Shown here: piece after piece, positions 26,495 through 39,000 of the stretch
Numbering within the stretch: position 1 is the stretch's first letter
Layout: every line of letters begins with the position of its first letter
Position numbers and translations under genes: made by a program
Assembly: GCA_018062405.1 (NCBI GenBank)
Contig: JAGOSF010000008.1
Location: forward strand, 1-63,583
Length of the DNA stretch: 63,583 nucleotides
From: Candidatus Babeliales bacterium
GTDB taxonomy: Bacteria; Babelota; Babeliae; Babelales; Chromulinivoraceae
Direction of reading: 5' to 3'
The notes under the pieces: model-generated
The model's input: only the letters and a program-made list of their open reading frames with translations
What the model was told of the DNA's origin: nothing
Database searches by the model: none

Positions 26495-26515
26495 CTCCAA
26501 GCGAAGATTGCAAAC
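26495..26515 (+). repeat. 21-bp direct repeat, left copy
   Basis: This 21-bp sequence (CTCCAAGCGAAGATTGCAAA followed by C) is identical to 27583-27603, and similarity continues weakly for about 16 more bases (a shared TGGTA). The two copies bracket the Rpn-family gene. Confidence 0.85.
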
Positions 26516-26613
26516 CGCATAGCAGCCTGGTACTATTTTTCAAATAATTGAATTTTCTAAAAACAGCTTCATACTTAAAAATATAAAGCAAACTCATAAA
26601 AAGGATTAAATTT

Positions 26614-27570
26614 ATGAAATATTTATCACCTCGCAGTGACATCGGTTTTAAAAAATTATTTGGTAATCCTCATCATAAAAACCTAACCATCAGCTTTTTA
26701 AACAGTATTCTTGATAGAAAAGAAGGTAATTTAATCACTAAAATTGAATTTGCTGAAACTGAACAACTTCCAGAAGTAGAAGATGGTAGAAAATCTTTTT
26801 TTGATATTTATTGCACAGATCAAGAAGACAATAAATTTATTATTGAGATGCAACGGAAATATCAAGCTCATTTTATAGTTCGAGCACAATATTACATGTC
26901 ATTGGCTTTTTATCGTCAAATGCATTCTCCATTTAAATATGAAAAACTTGTTCCTGTTATTTTCATCGGGGTTTTAGATCATATACTTTTTGATACTATT
27001 GACGATGTTATTACACGTCACACCTTAATGGATATTAAAAATCATACGATATCATCATCACATCAAACATTTCATTTCATTGAACTTAAAAAATTTAAAA
27101 AAACTATCGATCAATTAAACTCTAACATTGACCAATGGCTATTTTTCATGACTAACGCTGATGAATTTGAAAAAATTCCAGAACAAATGAAATCATCTAA
27201 ACAATTCAAAGAAGCTTTCGAAATACTTGAAAGAATCAGGTGGACAGAAAAAGAATTAGATGAATATTTAGCAGAGGCTGATTTAGCTGGACGAGAAGAT
27301 AGAATCGAACAAGGCGCTATACAAAGAGGTCTTAAACTTGGCTTACAGCAAGGTCTCGAGCTAGGCTTAGAACAAGGCTTAGAACAAGGCTTAGAACAAG
27401 GCTTAGAACAAGGCTTAGAACAAGGCTTAGAGCAGGGAGCCCAAAAAAAAGCTGAAACAATGACTATCAACAGCTTAAAAAAAGGATTAGATATTAATTT
27501 AATTCAAGAGCTTACTGGACTTACTATTGATGAAATTCAAAAAATAGATAAAAAATTAAAAAATAATTAA
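26614..27570 (+). CDS. Rpn family PD-(D/E)XK nuclease / transposase-like protein
   Basis: Recombination-promoting nuclease family (PDDEXK_2 type). It starts with the family hallmark YLSPRSDIGFKKLFGNP and continues NLTISFLNSIL. The nuclease core is visible as FFDIYCTDQEDNKFIIEMQ (Asp of DIYC and E-x-Q), followed by YYMSLAFYRQ. The C-terminal third includes WTEKELDEYLAEADLAGRED and a stretch of tandem LEQG units, common in this family. AAAGGA precedes the ATG. At 318 aa it is full length. It is bracketed by exact 21-bp direct repeats at 26495 and 27583, consistent with insertion as a unit upstream of pheS. Members have been linked to RecA-independent recombination. Confidence 0.92.
   Translation: MKYLSPRSDIGFKKLFGNPHHKNLTISFLNSILDRKEGNLITKIEFAETEQLPEVEDGRKSFFDIYCTDQEDNKFIIEMQRKYQAHFIVRAQYYMSLAFYRQMHSPFKYEKLVPVIFIGVLDHILFDTIDDVITRHTLMDIKNHTISSSHQTFHFIELKKFKKTIDQLNSNIDQWLFFMTNADEFEKIPEQMKSSKQFKEAFEILERIRWTEKELDEYLAEADLAGREDRIEQGAIQRGLKLGLQQGLELGLEQGLEQGLEQGLEQGLEQGLEQGAQKKAETMTINSLKKGLDINLIQELTGLTIDEIQKIDKKLKNN
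27364..27435 (+). repeat. 12-bp in-frame tandem repeat inside the Rpn gene
   Basis: GGCTTAGAACAA is repeated five times exactly (27364-27423) and once imperfectly (27424-27435), encoding GLEQ units. Slippage would change protein length in steps of four residues without a frameshift. Confidence 0.95.
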
Positions 27571-27582
27571 TTGAAATACCTA

Positions 27583-27603
27583 CTCCAAGCGAAGATTGCA
27601 AAC
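27583..27603 (+). repeat. 21-bp direct repeat, right copy
   Basis: Identical to 26495-26515; it lies 13 bp after the Rpn stop and 69 bp before the pheS start. The following bases form a small hairpin (CAAAC...GTTTG). Confidence 0.85.
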
Positions 27604-27672
27604 AGTACTACAGTTTGGTATCCTCTATGAATAGAGCAAAGCGATATCGACTTTTTGATTCATGGAAAATCA

Positions 27673-28695
27673 ATGCATAATAAAATAAAAAATATTCAGC
27701 AAAATTTCACCTCAGACCTCATCAATGTTGCAACACAACAAGACCTTGAAGCAATTCGAGTAAAATATTTAGGACGGCAAGGCATCCTTGCAGACTTAAT
27801 GACAGAATTAAAAGATTTACCTGCTGAAGATAAAAAAACATTTGGTCCACTATGCAATCAACTTAAAACTGAATTCCAAAATCTGCACCAACAAACTTTC
27901 GATATTTTATACAAAAAAGAACAACAAGCAATTGCTGCAAAAGCTGCGGCATTTGATGTTACCATCAGCAAACCAAATCAACAACGTGGAAGCTTACACC
28001 CTTATACACAAATCACTCAAGAAATCGAAGACATCTTTATTTCTATGGGTTTTTCTGTTGCTGATGGCCCAGAACTAGAAAGCGATTATCACAACTTTGG
28101 AGCTTTAAATATTCCATCAGATCACCCGGCTCGCGCAGAATCAGATACCTTTTGGCTGCCCGACATGAAAAGACTTTTACGCACACACACATCAACTGTA
28201 CAAATTCGCACCATGGAAAAGCAAACGCCACCGATAGCAATTATTTGTCCTGGCAGAGCTTTACGCAACGAAGCAACCGATGCATCACATGATTTTATGT
28301 TCATGCAAATCGAGGGCATGTTGATTGACAAAGATATTTCTGTTGCAAATTTACTGGCAACGCTCAAAGAATTTTTAGAAAAACTATTTGGCAAAAGTAT
28401 GAAGCTGCGTGTTCGTCCAGGATTTTTCCCATTTGTTGAACCTGGTTTAGAAATTGATGCAACATGCCCATTTTGCACTAAAGGTTGTTCGACATGCAAA
28501 GGAACTGGTTGGATAGAACTGCTTGGTTCAGGATTAATTCATCCCAACGTGCTGAAACAAAATGGAATTGATCCAACAATTTATTCTGGATTTGCATTTG
28601 GTTCAGGACTAACACGACTTGCTATGTTAAAATATCACATTACCGATATTCGCTTAATTCATAGCGGTAAAATTGAATTTTTAGAGCAGTTTTAA
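27673..28695 (+). CDS. pheS: phenylalanyl-tRNA synthetase alpha subunit
   Basis: Class II synthetase catalytic subunit charging tRNA-Phe. An N-terminal helical arm (IRVKYLGRQGILADLM) is followed by HPYTQITQEIEDIFISMGF and DGPELESDYHNFGALNIP (motif 1 region). PARAESDTFW and LRTHTSTVQIRTM, then RNEATDASHDFMFMQIEG (motif 2), and GSGLTRLAMLKYHITDIR (motif 3) complete the fold. At 340 aa it is full length. I start at ATG 27673, which has GGA upstream; the frame also opens at a TTG at 27655. pheT does not follow; galU does, two bases later. The cognate tRNA gene lies 1.8 kb upstream on the other strand. Confidence 0.97.
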   Translation: MHNKIKNIQQNFTSDLINVATQQDLEAIRVKYLGRQGILADLMTELKDLPAEDKKTFGPLCNQLKTEFQNLHQQTFDILYKKEQQAIAAKAAAFDVTISKPNQQRGSLHPYTQITQEIEDIFISMGFSVADGPELESDYHNFGALNIPSDHPARAESDTFWLPDMKRLLRTHTSTVQIRTMEKQTPPIAIICPGRALRNEATDASHDFMFMQIEGMLIDKDISVANLLATLKEFLEKLFGKSMKLRVRPGFFPFVEPGLEIDATCPFCTKGCSTCKGTGWIELLGSGLIHPNVLKQNGIDPTIYSGFAFGSGLTRLAMLKYHITDIRLIHSGKIEFLEQF

Positions 28696-28697
28696 TC

Positions 28698-29537
28698 ATG
28701 AATATTACAAAAATTATTATCCCTGCTGCTGGAATTGGAAGCCGTTTTTTACCAATTACCAAATCAATTCCAAAAGAAATGCTTCCCCTTTCTAACAAAC
28801 CTGCAATCGAACATATTGTACAAGAAGCTTTCGATGCTAATCTTATCAATGTTGGTATTATTTTATCACCAGAAAAAAATGTGATCAAAGAATATTTTGA
28901 AGAAAATACTCATCTTGATAAAATTTTAGCTGAAAAAAATCAACAGTTTCGAGTTGAAACCGTTAATAATTTAATTAAAAATATAGATTTTTCTTATTAT
29001 TATCAGTACAAACCTGCTGGCGTTGCCGATGCTTTAATGCAAGCAAAACAACTAATTAACCCAAATGAATTCTTTGCCGTTTCATACCCTGATGATATTA
29101 TTTTTGGCAAAAACCCAGAAATTTTAAATTTAATGCACATTGCACGATCAATGAAAGGCATGGTCATTGGCGTACAGGAAGTTCCAGTCGAACAAATTTC
29201 ATCGTACGGCGTAATTTCCATAGAAAAGCAAATTAATGATACCTGCTACAAAATTGCAAGTTTAGTAGAAAAACCAAAAGTTCAAGACGCTCCATCAAAC
29301 CTTGCAATCGTTGGACGATATGTTTATCATTATGATCTTTTTAATTTTATTCCTCAAACTCCACTTGGCAACTCCCAAGAAATTGTTTTACCCGAAACGA
29401 TCAACTTAATGATACAACATGGCTATCCTGTTTTTGCTGTTAAAATTCAAGGCCAAAGATTTGATACAGGAACACCTCAGGGATGGCTCAATTACATCAT
29501 TCATCATAATAATCTTGAGCAACACCGCCAACTTTAA
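28698..29537 (+). CDS. galU: UTP-glucose-1-phosphate uridylyltransferase
   Basis: Makes UDP-glucose from UTP and glucose-1-phosphate for envelope polysaccharides and glycolipids. The nucleotide-binding start IIPAAGIGSRFLPITKSIPKE is diagnostic (key residues G-x-G-S-R and K-P-E-M-L), with KPAIEHIVQEA next. Later YKPAGVADALMQAK, SYPDDIIFG and LVEKPK match the GalU family, and the C-terminus has GQRFDTGTPQGWLNY. At 279 aa it is full length. It starts two bases after pheS, so it is probably co-transcribed although functionally unrelated. Confidence 0.95.
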   Translation: MNITKIIIPAAGIGSRFLPITKSIPKEMLPLSNKPAIEHIVQEAFDANLINVGIILSPEKNVIKEYFEENTHLDKILAEKNQQFRVETVNNLIKNIDFSYYYQYKPAGVADALMQAKQLINPNEFFAVSYPDDIIFGKNPEILNLMHIARSMKGMVIGVQEVPVEQISSYGVISIEKQINDTCYKIASLVEKPKVQDAPSNLAIVGRYVYHYDLFNFIPQTPLGNSQEIVLPETINLMIQHGYPVFAVKIQGQRFDTGTPQGWLNYIIHHNNLEQHRQL

Positions 29538-29555
29538 TTTGTTTTTATGAAATTA

Positions 29556-29585
29556 TTGCAATCTGAAATGATATTTTTCTATTAT
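29556..29585 (+). promoter_or_regulatory. sigma-70 promoter for the Cys-rich exported peptide gene
   Basis: TTGCAA (29556-29561), an 18-bp spacer and TATTAT (29580-29585) lie 49 bp before the ATG at 29635. A strong AGGGGGA ribosome site follows. Confidence 0.55.
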
Positions 29586-29634
29586 ATTCGTGTAGTTTTT
29601 CGACAAATCATCACGACTAAGGGGGAAAATAGTC

Positions 29635-29856
29635 ATGAAAAAAATAATTTTTTTGCTGTTACTAGCTCAAGCAATATCAATTCTTTATGCTGACACTGGT
29701 TGTAAAGCGTATCCATGGCGTTGGGGAAGAAAACCAATTGAATCAGTTCAATGTTATTGCAATTGCGAACAATATCCACAAGCTCATGGCAAATGTCTTC
29801 AATGTGGGCATGTAAGAGTCCCAAGCAATATAAAAACAACGATAAGTACAACATAA
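29635..29856 (+). CDS. small Cys-rich exported protein, 73 aa
   Basis: Not recognised. The signal peptide is about residues 1-19 (KKIIFLLLLAQAISILYA). The mature peptide of about 54 residues has six Cys and several aromatics: GCKAYPWRWGRK, then CYCNCEQYPQAHGKCLQCGH. The CxC and CxxCxH spacing suggests a zinc- or disulfide-stabilised mini-domain. A strong ribosome site (AGGGGGA) precedes the ATG, a promoter lies upstream and a terminator follows, so it appears to be an independent, well-expressed gene. A frame on the opposite strand is its shadow. Confidence 0.78.
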   Translation: MKKIIFLLLLAQAISILYADTGCKAYPWRWGRKPIESVQCYCNCEQYPQAHGKCLQCGHVRVPSNIKTTISTT

Positions 29857-29873
29857 AGTTTCAATCTACAATA

Positions 29874-29916
29874 AAGGCGGAGTAGAAGATATTTCTAACT
29901 CCGCCTTATTTTTTCT
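29874..29916 (+). terminator. rho-independent terminator
   Basis: AAGGCGGAGT (29874-29883) pairs with ACTCCGCCTT (29898-29907), followed by ATTTTTT. It closes the Cys-rich peptide gene. Confidence 0.9.
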
Positions 29917-30010
29917 ATTCATTTATTTTTCTTATGTAATCAATTAAATTTTGCTCTTTTTTTTTATAAAAAAAAATGGTTAAATCTAAAGCATTAAAAA
30001 GGAAAAGCAA

Positions 30011-33000
30011 ATGAACTTCATTCAAAAAAAAATTATATTTATAGTATCTCTCATCATAGCAACACAACAAATTAATGCTGGGCAAAACTTAACTTCGATT
30101 TTTACCAATAATACTGGTTATTCTTGTAACTTTGTTGATGGTGTAAAATCTCCTATTGTCGTTCCAAGCGGAAAATCATTAACTTACACCTTTACATCAA
30201 GCCCTCTATCTTACACATTTGGACCAAATCCAACACCGCTTGGAGGCAGTCCTAATGGAACAATTGGATACACAAGCTCAAATAATAAACTTACGAGAAC
30301 AACTTTGTCCGGATCTCGCTTCTTAAATGACACGAACGTTTTCCAAATTTATATTGCTTATCGAACCTCCACAGGATCTTCACTCAAAACAATTTTAAAT
30401 ATGGGGTCTGGTACAACTTTAAATAACGTAACGATAACCCAAATTGGCGCTAACCCATTTAGTTCTGGCTCTATTTCAAGCGCGCCAAAAGCAGCTTCTT
30501 TTACTATCAATTCCAGTGGTGCTACAATTCAAACCATTCAAGGAAACATAACCAATAATTCTTCTGCCAACAGCACAAACGTCACCTTTTATGGATCTTC
30601 AATAATAAAAAATGCTGATATTAATGCTGGAGCATCAGCTCTTATTCCTCTAGGTTCTACCTTCATGAATTGCATAAATACTATTATGCAAACACCTCCA
30701 AATTATTATATCTCCGTTCCTGTATCTGTAACAACTTCATCAAATATATTTGCTGCCGGATCAGTCACTAATACAAGCAACTCAACAGTTTATTGTGTAT
30801 TTATCGGAACAATTAATGGGGATCCTAATTATGCATTAGCTTATGGATCTTCTCTTGCAGGTAAAGGAAGTTTGCCAATTATAACAGGCACTACAAGACT
30901 TGAAATTTATGGTAGTCGCAATCAAAATTATACCGTCAGTAACCTTTTAGCGTCTAAAACAATTGACGCAAATTCATCATGGTACGTTAATCATAATAAT
31001 GGAACATGGACGATAGATGCAACCGCGTTGCAAGGAACATTACTCAATAACTACTACACAGCAACATCAACTATTTATTTCAACAGTCCTTCAACACAAT
31101 CAAGCATTTCATCTTTAAGCGGATGGGGAACAACTCCAATTGCATCTGATGTTATCAATCTTTCTTGCAGAGGGCTTGTTAATGGAGGATCTTTTGATAT
31201 TACAACAAATAATAGTGATCTGAATATCTATACAGATTCAGTTATAACCAATAGTAGTGATGCAAATATATATCTACGATATTACGCTCCTACTGATATT
31301 GGAGGATACACGATATATCCTGGCCAATCTCTTCCATTAATTACAACAAAAAACTCTTTAAATATCAGCGCAGAAATTAATGGTACTGTTGTTGCGACAG
31401 CTACAATTAATAAAAACACATCATATCGAATCGTCTACACAGGTTCTGCCTACAATATAAATGCTTACACTCCGCTGCTATCAAATAACAATAGCTTGGC
31501 GATCAATTCTCTTATTTTTTACAGATCAAATAACACCGTCATCGATAACTCACAGACGACGCTTAGTCCCTATGCAACTTATGCAACTCCTACAGCATCT
31601 TCATTTATGACTTTTTCTTACCTAGGCTCTCTCATCTACATGCCTATAACATTTCCAACCATGCTGAATGTCTTTACAGGCAATTATATTACCAATAGCT
31701 CTGGGCAAAATGTATCAATAGATTATTATGGGGATTATAATTTTGGAACAAACAGACAACTTACCTATCCTGCAATTGCAACCGCAAGCAATCAAACGAT
31801 TCCTATTTCAACAGGCGCTTTAAACGGTATCGTGTACGACTCTTCTGGACAACGAGTAATTTCTTCAACAGCCTTGACTCAAGGAGTCTCTTACAGAATT
31901 AATTATATCGATGGCATTTGGTCTTTGATACCGACCAATGCTCCATCAAGTTTTACACTGACCAATAATTTTAGCTCACCAACTTCGACTATAATTTTTT
32001 ATGACAGCTCTGCAAAAGTCATCGATACTATAAGCTCGATAGCAGCTCGTAGCTCTGTCAATATCCCAACAAACACTGCCAGAATCTATTGCACAGGATT
32101 AGTCAATGGAAGTAGCTGCACAATTTATGCAACAGATACTCAATCAATTAATATTTATACAAATTATGCTCTGACTAACAATGCAAGCAGCTCTATAACA
32201 GCAACCTATTATGGTTCAAATAGCTCATCAGTTATTAATGGATCAGTTACAATTCCTGCTGGGCAATCGGTTTATATGATTACAGGAACTACAGGTATTT
32301 CTACCTCATCAATTGATTACACTCAAATTAGTCAAAGCTCATCATATTATATCTATAACATCAATAGTAATTGGTATTTAACCGACTATCTTGCTTCAAA
32401 TTATGTCATTACCAACAACTATGATCTACCAACTTCGACCATAACTTTTTATAATAGTTCATCAGCGATTATTACAACGATTGAATCAATAGCTGCACAA
32501 AGTTCTCTGCTCATTCCAGCAGGAACAACAAAAATATATGGAACTGGCTTAATTAATGACAGCAGCTGCTACATCAACAAAAATAGCTCTGCATCTTTTA
32601 ACATTTACACAAATTTTACACTTGATAACCTATCAACAGAAACAGTCAAAGCTCTTTATTATGACACAACCAGCACATCAACACCCATAACTACAATTTC
32701 GATTCCTTCAGAAGAAGATATTCCCTTTATTACCGGCACAACCGCTGTCGCAATTAAATCTGCCTCTGATACAATCCTCATTCCTTACACAATGCTAATT
32801 CCTAATGATTCATATTTTATTTCCAACACAACTGATGGATGGCATTTGACTGCTTACGATCCATCAGAGCATCATCTATTTAATAACTCAGCAACTAACA
32901 CTTCGACCATCAGTTTTTACGATATAAACTTACAACTCATTGCATCGATCTCATCAATTCCCGCAAATGATTCTGTATTAATTCCTGATGGCACACGATC

Positions 33001-36000
33001 AATTGTGGCAACTGGATTAGTCAATGGCAGTAGTTGCACCATCCAAACAACGGGAACAGAATCGTTAAATATATATTCAAATTACAAACTTACCAACAAC
33101 TCAACTTCAACGGTTGTTGTCACCTATTACGGATCAAACAGCCAATTTCAGATTAATGGAACTGTCACCATTCCTGCTGGTCAATTTGTGCATCTTGTCA
33201 CCAGCACCACTGGAATATCTACACCTTCGATTGCCTACACACCAATCAGTAAGAATAGTTCTTATTATATTTATCATGTCGGCGGCTCTTGGTCTTTAAC
33301 AAACTATCTTGCATCTATCTATTCGATCACGAATAATTACAGCTCACCAACTTCGACCATGACTTTTTACAATAGTTCAGCTGCAATTTTAGCAACAGTT
33401 TCATCAATTCCAGCACAAGGTTCTGTGCTCATTCCAACTGGAACGACCAAAGTAAACGGTACAGGGTTAGTAAACAACAGTAGTTGTAATATTAATAAAA
33501 ACGATACCGCTTCTTACAATATTTATACGAATTTCACCTTGACTAATTTATCGACAGAAACCGTCTCTACTGTCTATTACGGCCTGAATAGTTCATCAAC
33601 CGTCAATGGATCAGTAGCGATCCCAGCATCAGGATCTGTGCCAATGATCACAACTATCACTGGAATTTCTATACAAACATCTGCTGGAGTAGAACTTGTT
33701 CCTTATCAAGCAACGAGTAACAATTCTTCATATTTTATTAATGATATTAATGGAACATGGTCACTGACAACCTACGATGCTTCTGCATATACACTCACGA
33801 ACAATGCTGCAACTGCTACATCGACCATCACCTTTTATAACAGCACAAACAAAGTTATTGGTTCTGTTGCATCTCTTGGGGCAAATAAATCTGTGCTCAT
33901 GCCAGAAGGCACCATAAAAATTTATTGCACAGGATTAGTCAATGAAAGTAGTTATACGATTCATACAACAGGAAATGAATCGATCAATATTTATACAAAT
34001 TACAGTTTAACCAACCATGCAGCAACGCCAATTCTTGTAACCTATTATGGCTCACAAAGTTCATCAGTTATTAATGGTTCTATTACGATTGCAGCGGGCC
34101 AATCGGTTGCAATCGTCACTGGAACAACAGGTATTTCTACTCCATCGATTGCCTACACGCAAATTAGTCAAAGCTCGTCATATCAGATTTACAACATCAA
34201 TAGTACTTGGTATTTAACTGACTATCTTGCTTCAAATTATGTCATTACCAACAACTATGATCTGCCAACTTCGACCATGACTTTTTACAATAGTTCAGCT
34301 GTAATTTTAGCAACAGTTTCATCAATTCCAGCACAAAGTTCTGTGCTCATCCCAGCTGGCACAACCAATGTTTATGGAACTGGTTTAATTAATGATAGTA
34401 GCTGCTATATCAACAAAAACAGCTCTGCATCTTTTAACATTTACACAAATTTTACACTTGATAACCTATCAACAGAAACAGTCAAAGCTCTTTATTATGA
34501 TACGACCAGCACATCAACACCGACTGGCATAATTACCATTCCTTCAGAAGAAGATATTCCCTTTATTACCGGCACAACCGCTGTCGCAATTAAATCTGCC
34601 TCTGATACAATCCTCATTCCTTACACAACGCTAATTCCTAATGATTCATATTTTATTTCCAACACAACTGATGGATGGCATTTAACTGCCTACGATCCAT
34701 CAGAGCATCATCTATTTAATAACTCAGCAACTGACACTTCGACGATCAGTTTTTACGATATAAACCTACAACTCATTGCATCGATCTCATCAATTCCCGC
34801 AAATGATTCTGTATTAATTCCTGATGGCACACGATCAATTGTGGCAACTGGATTAGTCAATGGCAGTAGTTGCACCATCCAAGCAACAGGAACAGAATCA
34901 TTAAATATTTACTCAAATTACAAACTTACCAACAACTCAACTTCAACGGTTGTTGTCACCTATTACGGATCAAACAGCCAATTTCAGATTAATGGAACTG
35001 TCACCATTCCTGCTGGTCAATTTGTGCATCTTGTCACCAGCACCACTGGAATATCTACACCTTCGATTGCCTACACACCAATCAGTAAGAATAGTTCTTA
35101 TTATATTTATCATGTCGGCGGCTCTTGGTCTTTAACAAACTATCTTGCATCTATCTATTCGATCACGAATAATTACAGCTCACCAACTTCGACCATGACT
35201 TTTTACAATAGTTCAGCTGCAATTTTAGCAACAGTTTCATCAATTCCAGCACAAGGTTCTGTGCTCATTCCAACTGGAACGACCAAAGTAAACGGTACAG
35301 GGTTAGTAAACAACAGTAGTTGTAATATTAATAAAAACGATACCGCTTCTTACAATATTTATACGAATTTCACCTTGACTAATTTATCGACAGAAACCGT
35401 CTCTACTGTCTATTACGGCCTGAATAGTTCATCAACCGTCAATGGATCAGTAGCGATCCCAGCATCAGGATCTGTGCCAATGATCACAACTATCACTGGA
35501 ATTTCTATACAAACATCTGCTGGAGTAGAACTTGTTCCTTATCAAGCAACGAGTAACAATTCTTCATATTTTATTAATGATATTAATGGAACATGGTCAC
35601 TGACAACCTACGATGCTTCTGCATATACACTCACGAACAATGCTGCAACTGCTACATCGACCATCACCTTTTATAACAGCACAAACAAAGTTATTGGTTC
35701 TGTTGCATCTCTTGGGGCAAATAAATCTGTGCTCATGCCAGAAGGCACCATAAAAATTTATTGCACAGGATTAGTCAATGAAAGTAGTTATACGATTCAT
35801 ACAACAGGAAATGAATCGATCAATATTTATACAAATTACAGTTTAACCAACCATGCAGCAACGCCAATTCTTGTAACCTATTATGGCTCACAAAGTTCAT
35901 CAGTTATTAATGGTTCTATTACGATTGCAGCGGGCCAATCGGTTGCAATCGTCACTGGAACAACAGGTATTTCTACTCCATCGATTGCCTACACGCAAAT

Positions 36001-39000
36001 TAGTCAAAGCTCGTCATATCAGATTTACAACATCAATAGTACTTGGTATTTAACTGACTATCTTGCTTCAAATTATGTCATTACCAACAACTATGATCTG
36101 CCAACTTCGACCATGACTTTTTACAATAGTTCAGCTGTAATTTTAGCAACAGTTTCATCAATTCCAGCACAAAGTTCTGTGCTCATCCCAGCTGGCACAA
36201 CCAATGTTTATGGAACTGGTTTAATTAATGATAGTAGCTGCTATATCAACAAAAACAGCTCTGCATCTTTTAACATTTACACAAATTTTACACTTGATAA
36301 CCTATCAACAGAAACAGTCAAAGCTCTTTATTATGATACGACCAGCACATCAACACCGACTGGCATAATTACCATTCCTTCAGAAGAAGATATTCCCTTT
36401 ATTACCGGCACAACCGCTGTCGCAATTAAATCTGCCTCTGATACAATCCTCATTCCTTACACAACGCTAATTCCTAATGATTCATATTTTATTTCCAACA
36501 CAACTGATGGATGGCATTTGACTGCCTACGATCCATCAGAGCATCATCTATTTAATAACTCAGCAACTGACACTTCGACGATCAGTTTTTACGATATAAA
36601 CTTACAACTTATTGCATCGATCTCATCAATTCCCGCAAATGATTCTGTATTAATTCCTGATGGCACTCGATCAATTCTGGCAACTGGATTAGTCAATGGC
36701 AGTAGTTGCACCATCCAAACAACGGGAACAGAATCGTTAAATATATATTCAAATTACAAACTTACCAACAACTCAAGTTCTGCCGTTGTCGCAACCTATT
36801 ATGGTTCAAATAGTCAGTCTCAAATTAATGGAACTGTCACGATTCCCGCTGGTCAATTTGTTCACATTATTACAAGCACAACTGGAATATCTACACCTTC
36901 GATTGATTATACTCCAATCAGTAAAAATAGTTCTTATTATATTTATCATGTCGGCGGCTCTTGGTCTTTAACAAACTATCTTGCATCTATCTATTCGATC
37001 ACGAATAATTATAGCTCACCAACTTCGACCATGACTTTTTACAATAATTCATCACAGATCATTGGGACGGCCAATAGTATACCTGCTACAAGTTCTGTGC
37101 TCATCCCAACTGGAACAACCAAAGTAAACGGTACAGGATTAGTCAACAACAGTAGTTGCGACATTCATAAAAACGATGCTGCTTCTTACAATATTTATAC
37201 GAATTTTACGTTAACTAATTCATCGACAGAAATCGTCAATGCAATTTATTATGGACTTGATGATCCATTAATCGTGAATGGTTCTATATCGATTCCAGCT
37301 TCAAGCTCTGTAGCTATAATAAACAGTTCTACGGGCATTTCAGTTGAATCGACAGTTCACGAAGAACTTGTTTCTTACACTGCAATCATTAATAATGCTT
37401 CATATTTTATTAATAATATTGATGGAACCTGGTCATTAATAACCTATGGACCAACAGCATACACCCTCACAAATAATTCATCTGCTGATACTTCAACGGT
37501 AACTTTTTATGATGAAAGATTAACACCAATAAGCCAAACAAATCTCATAGCTGCAGGAAATTTTGAATTAATTCCACTTGGAACAAGTCAAATTCATGCA
37601 ACTGGATTAGTCAATGATAGTAGTTGCATACTTTATTCAACAGGAACAGAATCTTTAAATATTTACTCAAATTATACACTTACCAACAACTCGACATCTG
37701 GAATTACTGCAACCTATTATGGCTTAGACAGTCAAAATATCATCAACGGTTTTGTGACGATTGCAGCTGGGCAAAATGTTCCTTTTATAACCGGAACAAC
37801 TGGCGTTTCTACAGGATCGATTCCTTATACACCAATTACAGAAAACTCATCCTATTTTGCAAATCATATCGGCAGTAGTTGGTTTTTAACCAATTATGAA
37901 GCATCAGACTTTGCAATTACTAACAACTATGATCTGCCAACTTCAACAATAACTTTCTATGATTCAACAGCGCAAACGATTGCAACTATTTCATCAATTC
38001 CAGCACAAGGTTCTGTGCTCATCCCAACTGGAACAACTAGCGTTTACGCAACTGGATTAATCAATAATAGCAGCAGTTATCTACAAATCGATGATAGCGT
38101 CGCTTCAAATATTTACACAAATTTTACGCTCACAAATTTATCAACTGACAATATCTCTGCTGTTTTGTATGGCCTTAACAGTTCATCGGTTATCAATGGT
38201 TTAGTTTCGATTCCGTCAGAAGAATCGATTCCATTTATTACCAGCACAACGGGGATTGCAATTCAATCCCCAACTGGCACGACCGTTATTCCTTACACAT
38301 CATTAATTGCAAATGATTCTTATTTTGTTACGTACAACACAACTGATGGATGGCATTTAACTGCTTACGATCCATCGGAGCATCATCTATTTAATAACTC
38401 TCAAGCTGATACTTCTACCATCAGTTTTTACGATATAAACTTACAACTCATTGCATCGGTCTCATCAATTGCTGCAAATGATGATGTATTAATTCCTGAT
38501 GGAACTCGATCAATTGTGGCAACTGGATTAGTTAATGGTAGTAGCTGCACGATTCAAGCAACGGGAACAGAATCATTAAATATTTACTCAAATTACAAAC
38601 TTACCAACAACTCAACTTCAACGGTTGTTGCAACTTATTACGGATCAAATAGTTCTGCAATTGTGAATGGAACTGTCAGTATACCTGCTGGCCAATTTGT
38701 ACATTTTGTCACAAGCACCACCGGAATTTCTACACCTACAATTGCTTACACGCCAATCAGCCAAAATTCTTCTTATTATATTAACCAGGTCAATTCTGTA
38801 TGGTCATTGACAACTTATCTAGCTTCAGATTTTACCATCACCAATAACTTTGGAAACCCAACAAAAATTATTCAATTTTATAATAGCTCTGCTCAAATTA
38901 TTGGTACAATCCCAACCATACCAGCACAAGGCTCTGTATTAATCCCAGAAAATACAACCAAAATATTAGGTGCCGGTCTTGTAAACGATAGTAACAGTTA

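Noticed and set aside
26220..26642. Minus-strand 140-codon ORF covering the start of the Rpn gene and part of the small exported gene
   Set aside because: It overlaps two better-supported genes, lacks a ribosome site and has no recognisable features.
27111..27470. Minus-strand ORF with repeated Cys-Ser-Lys-Pro units opposite the Rpn gene
   Set aside because: It is the antisense reading of the 12-bp LEQG repeat; the plus-strand frame has all family motifs.
29633..29854. Minus-strand ORF opposite the Cys-rich peptide gene
   Set aside because: The plus-strand gene has promoter, ribosome site, signal peptide and terminator; the antisense frame has none.
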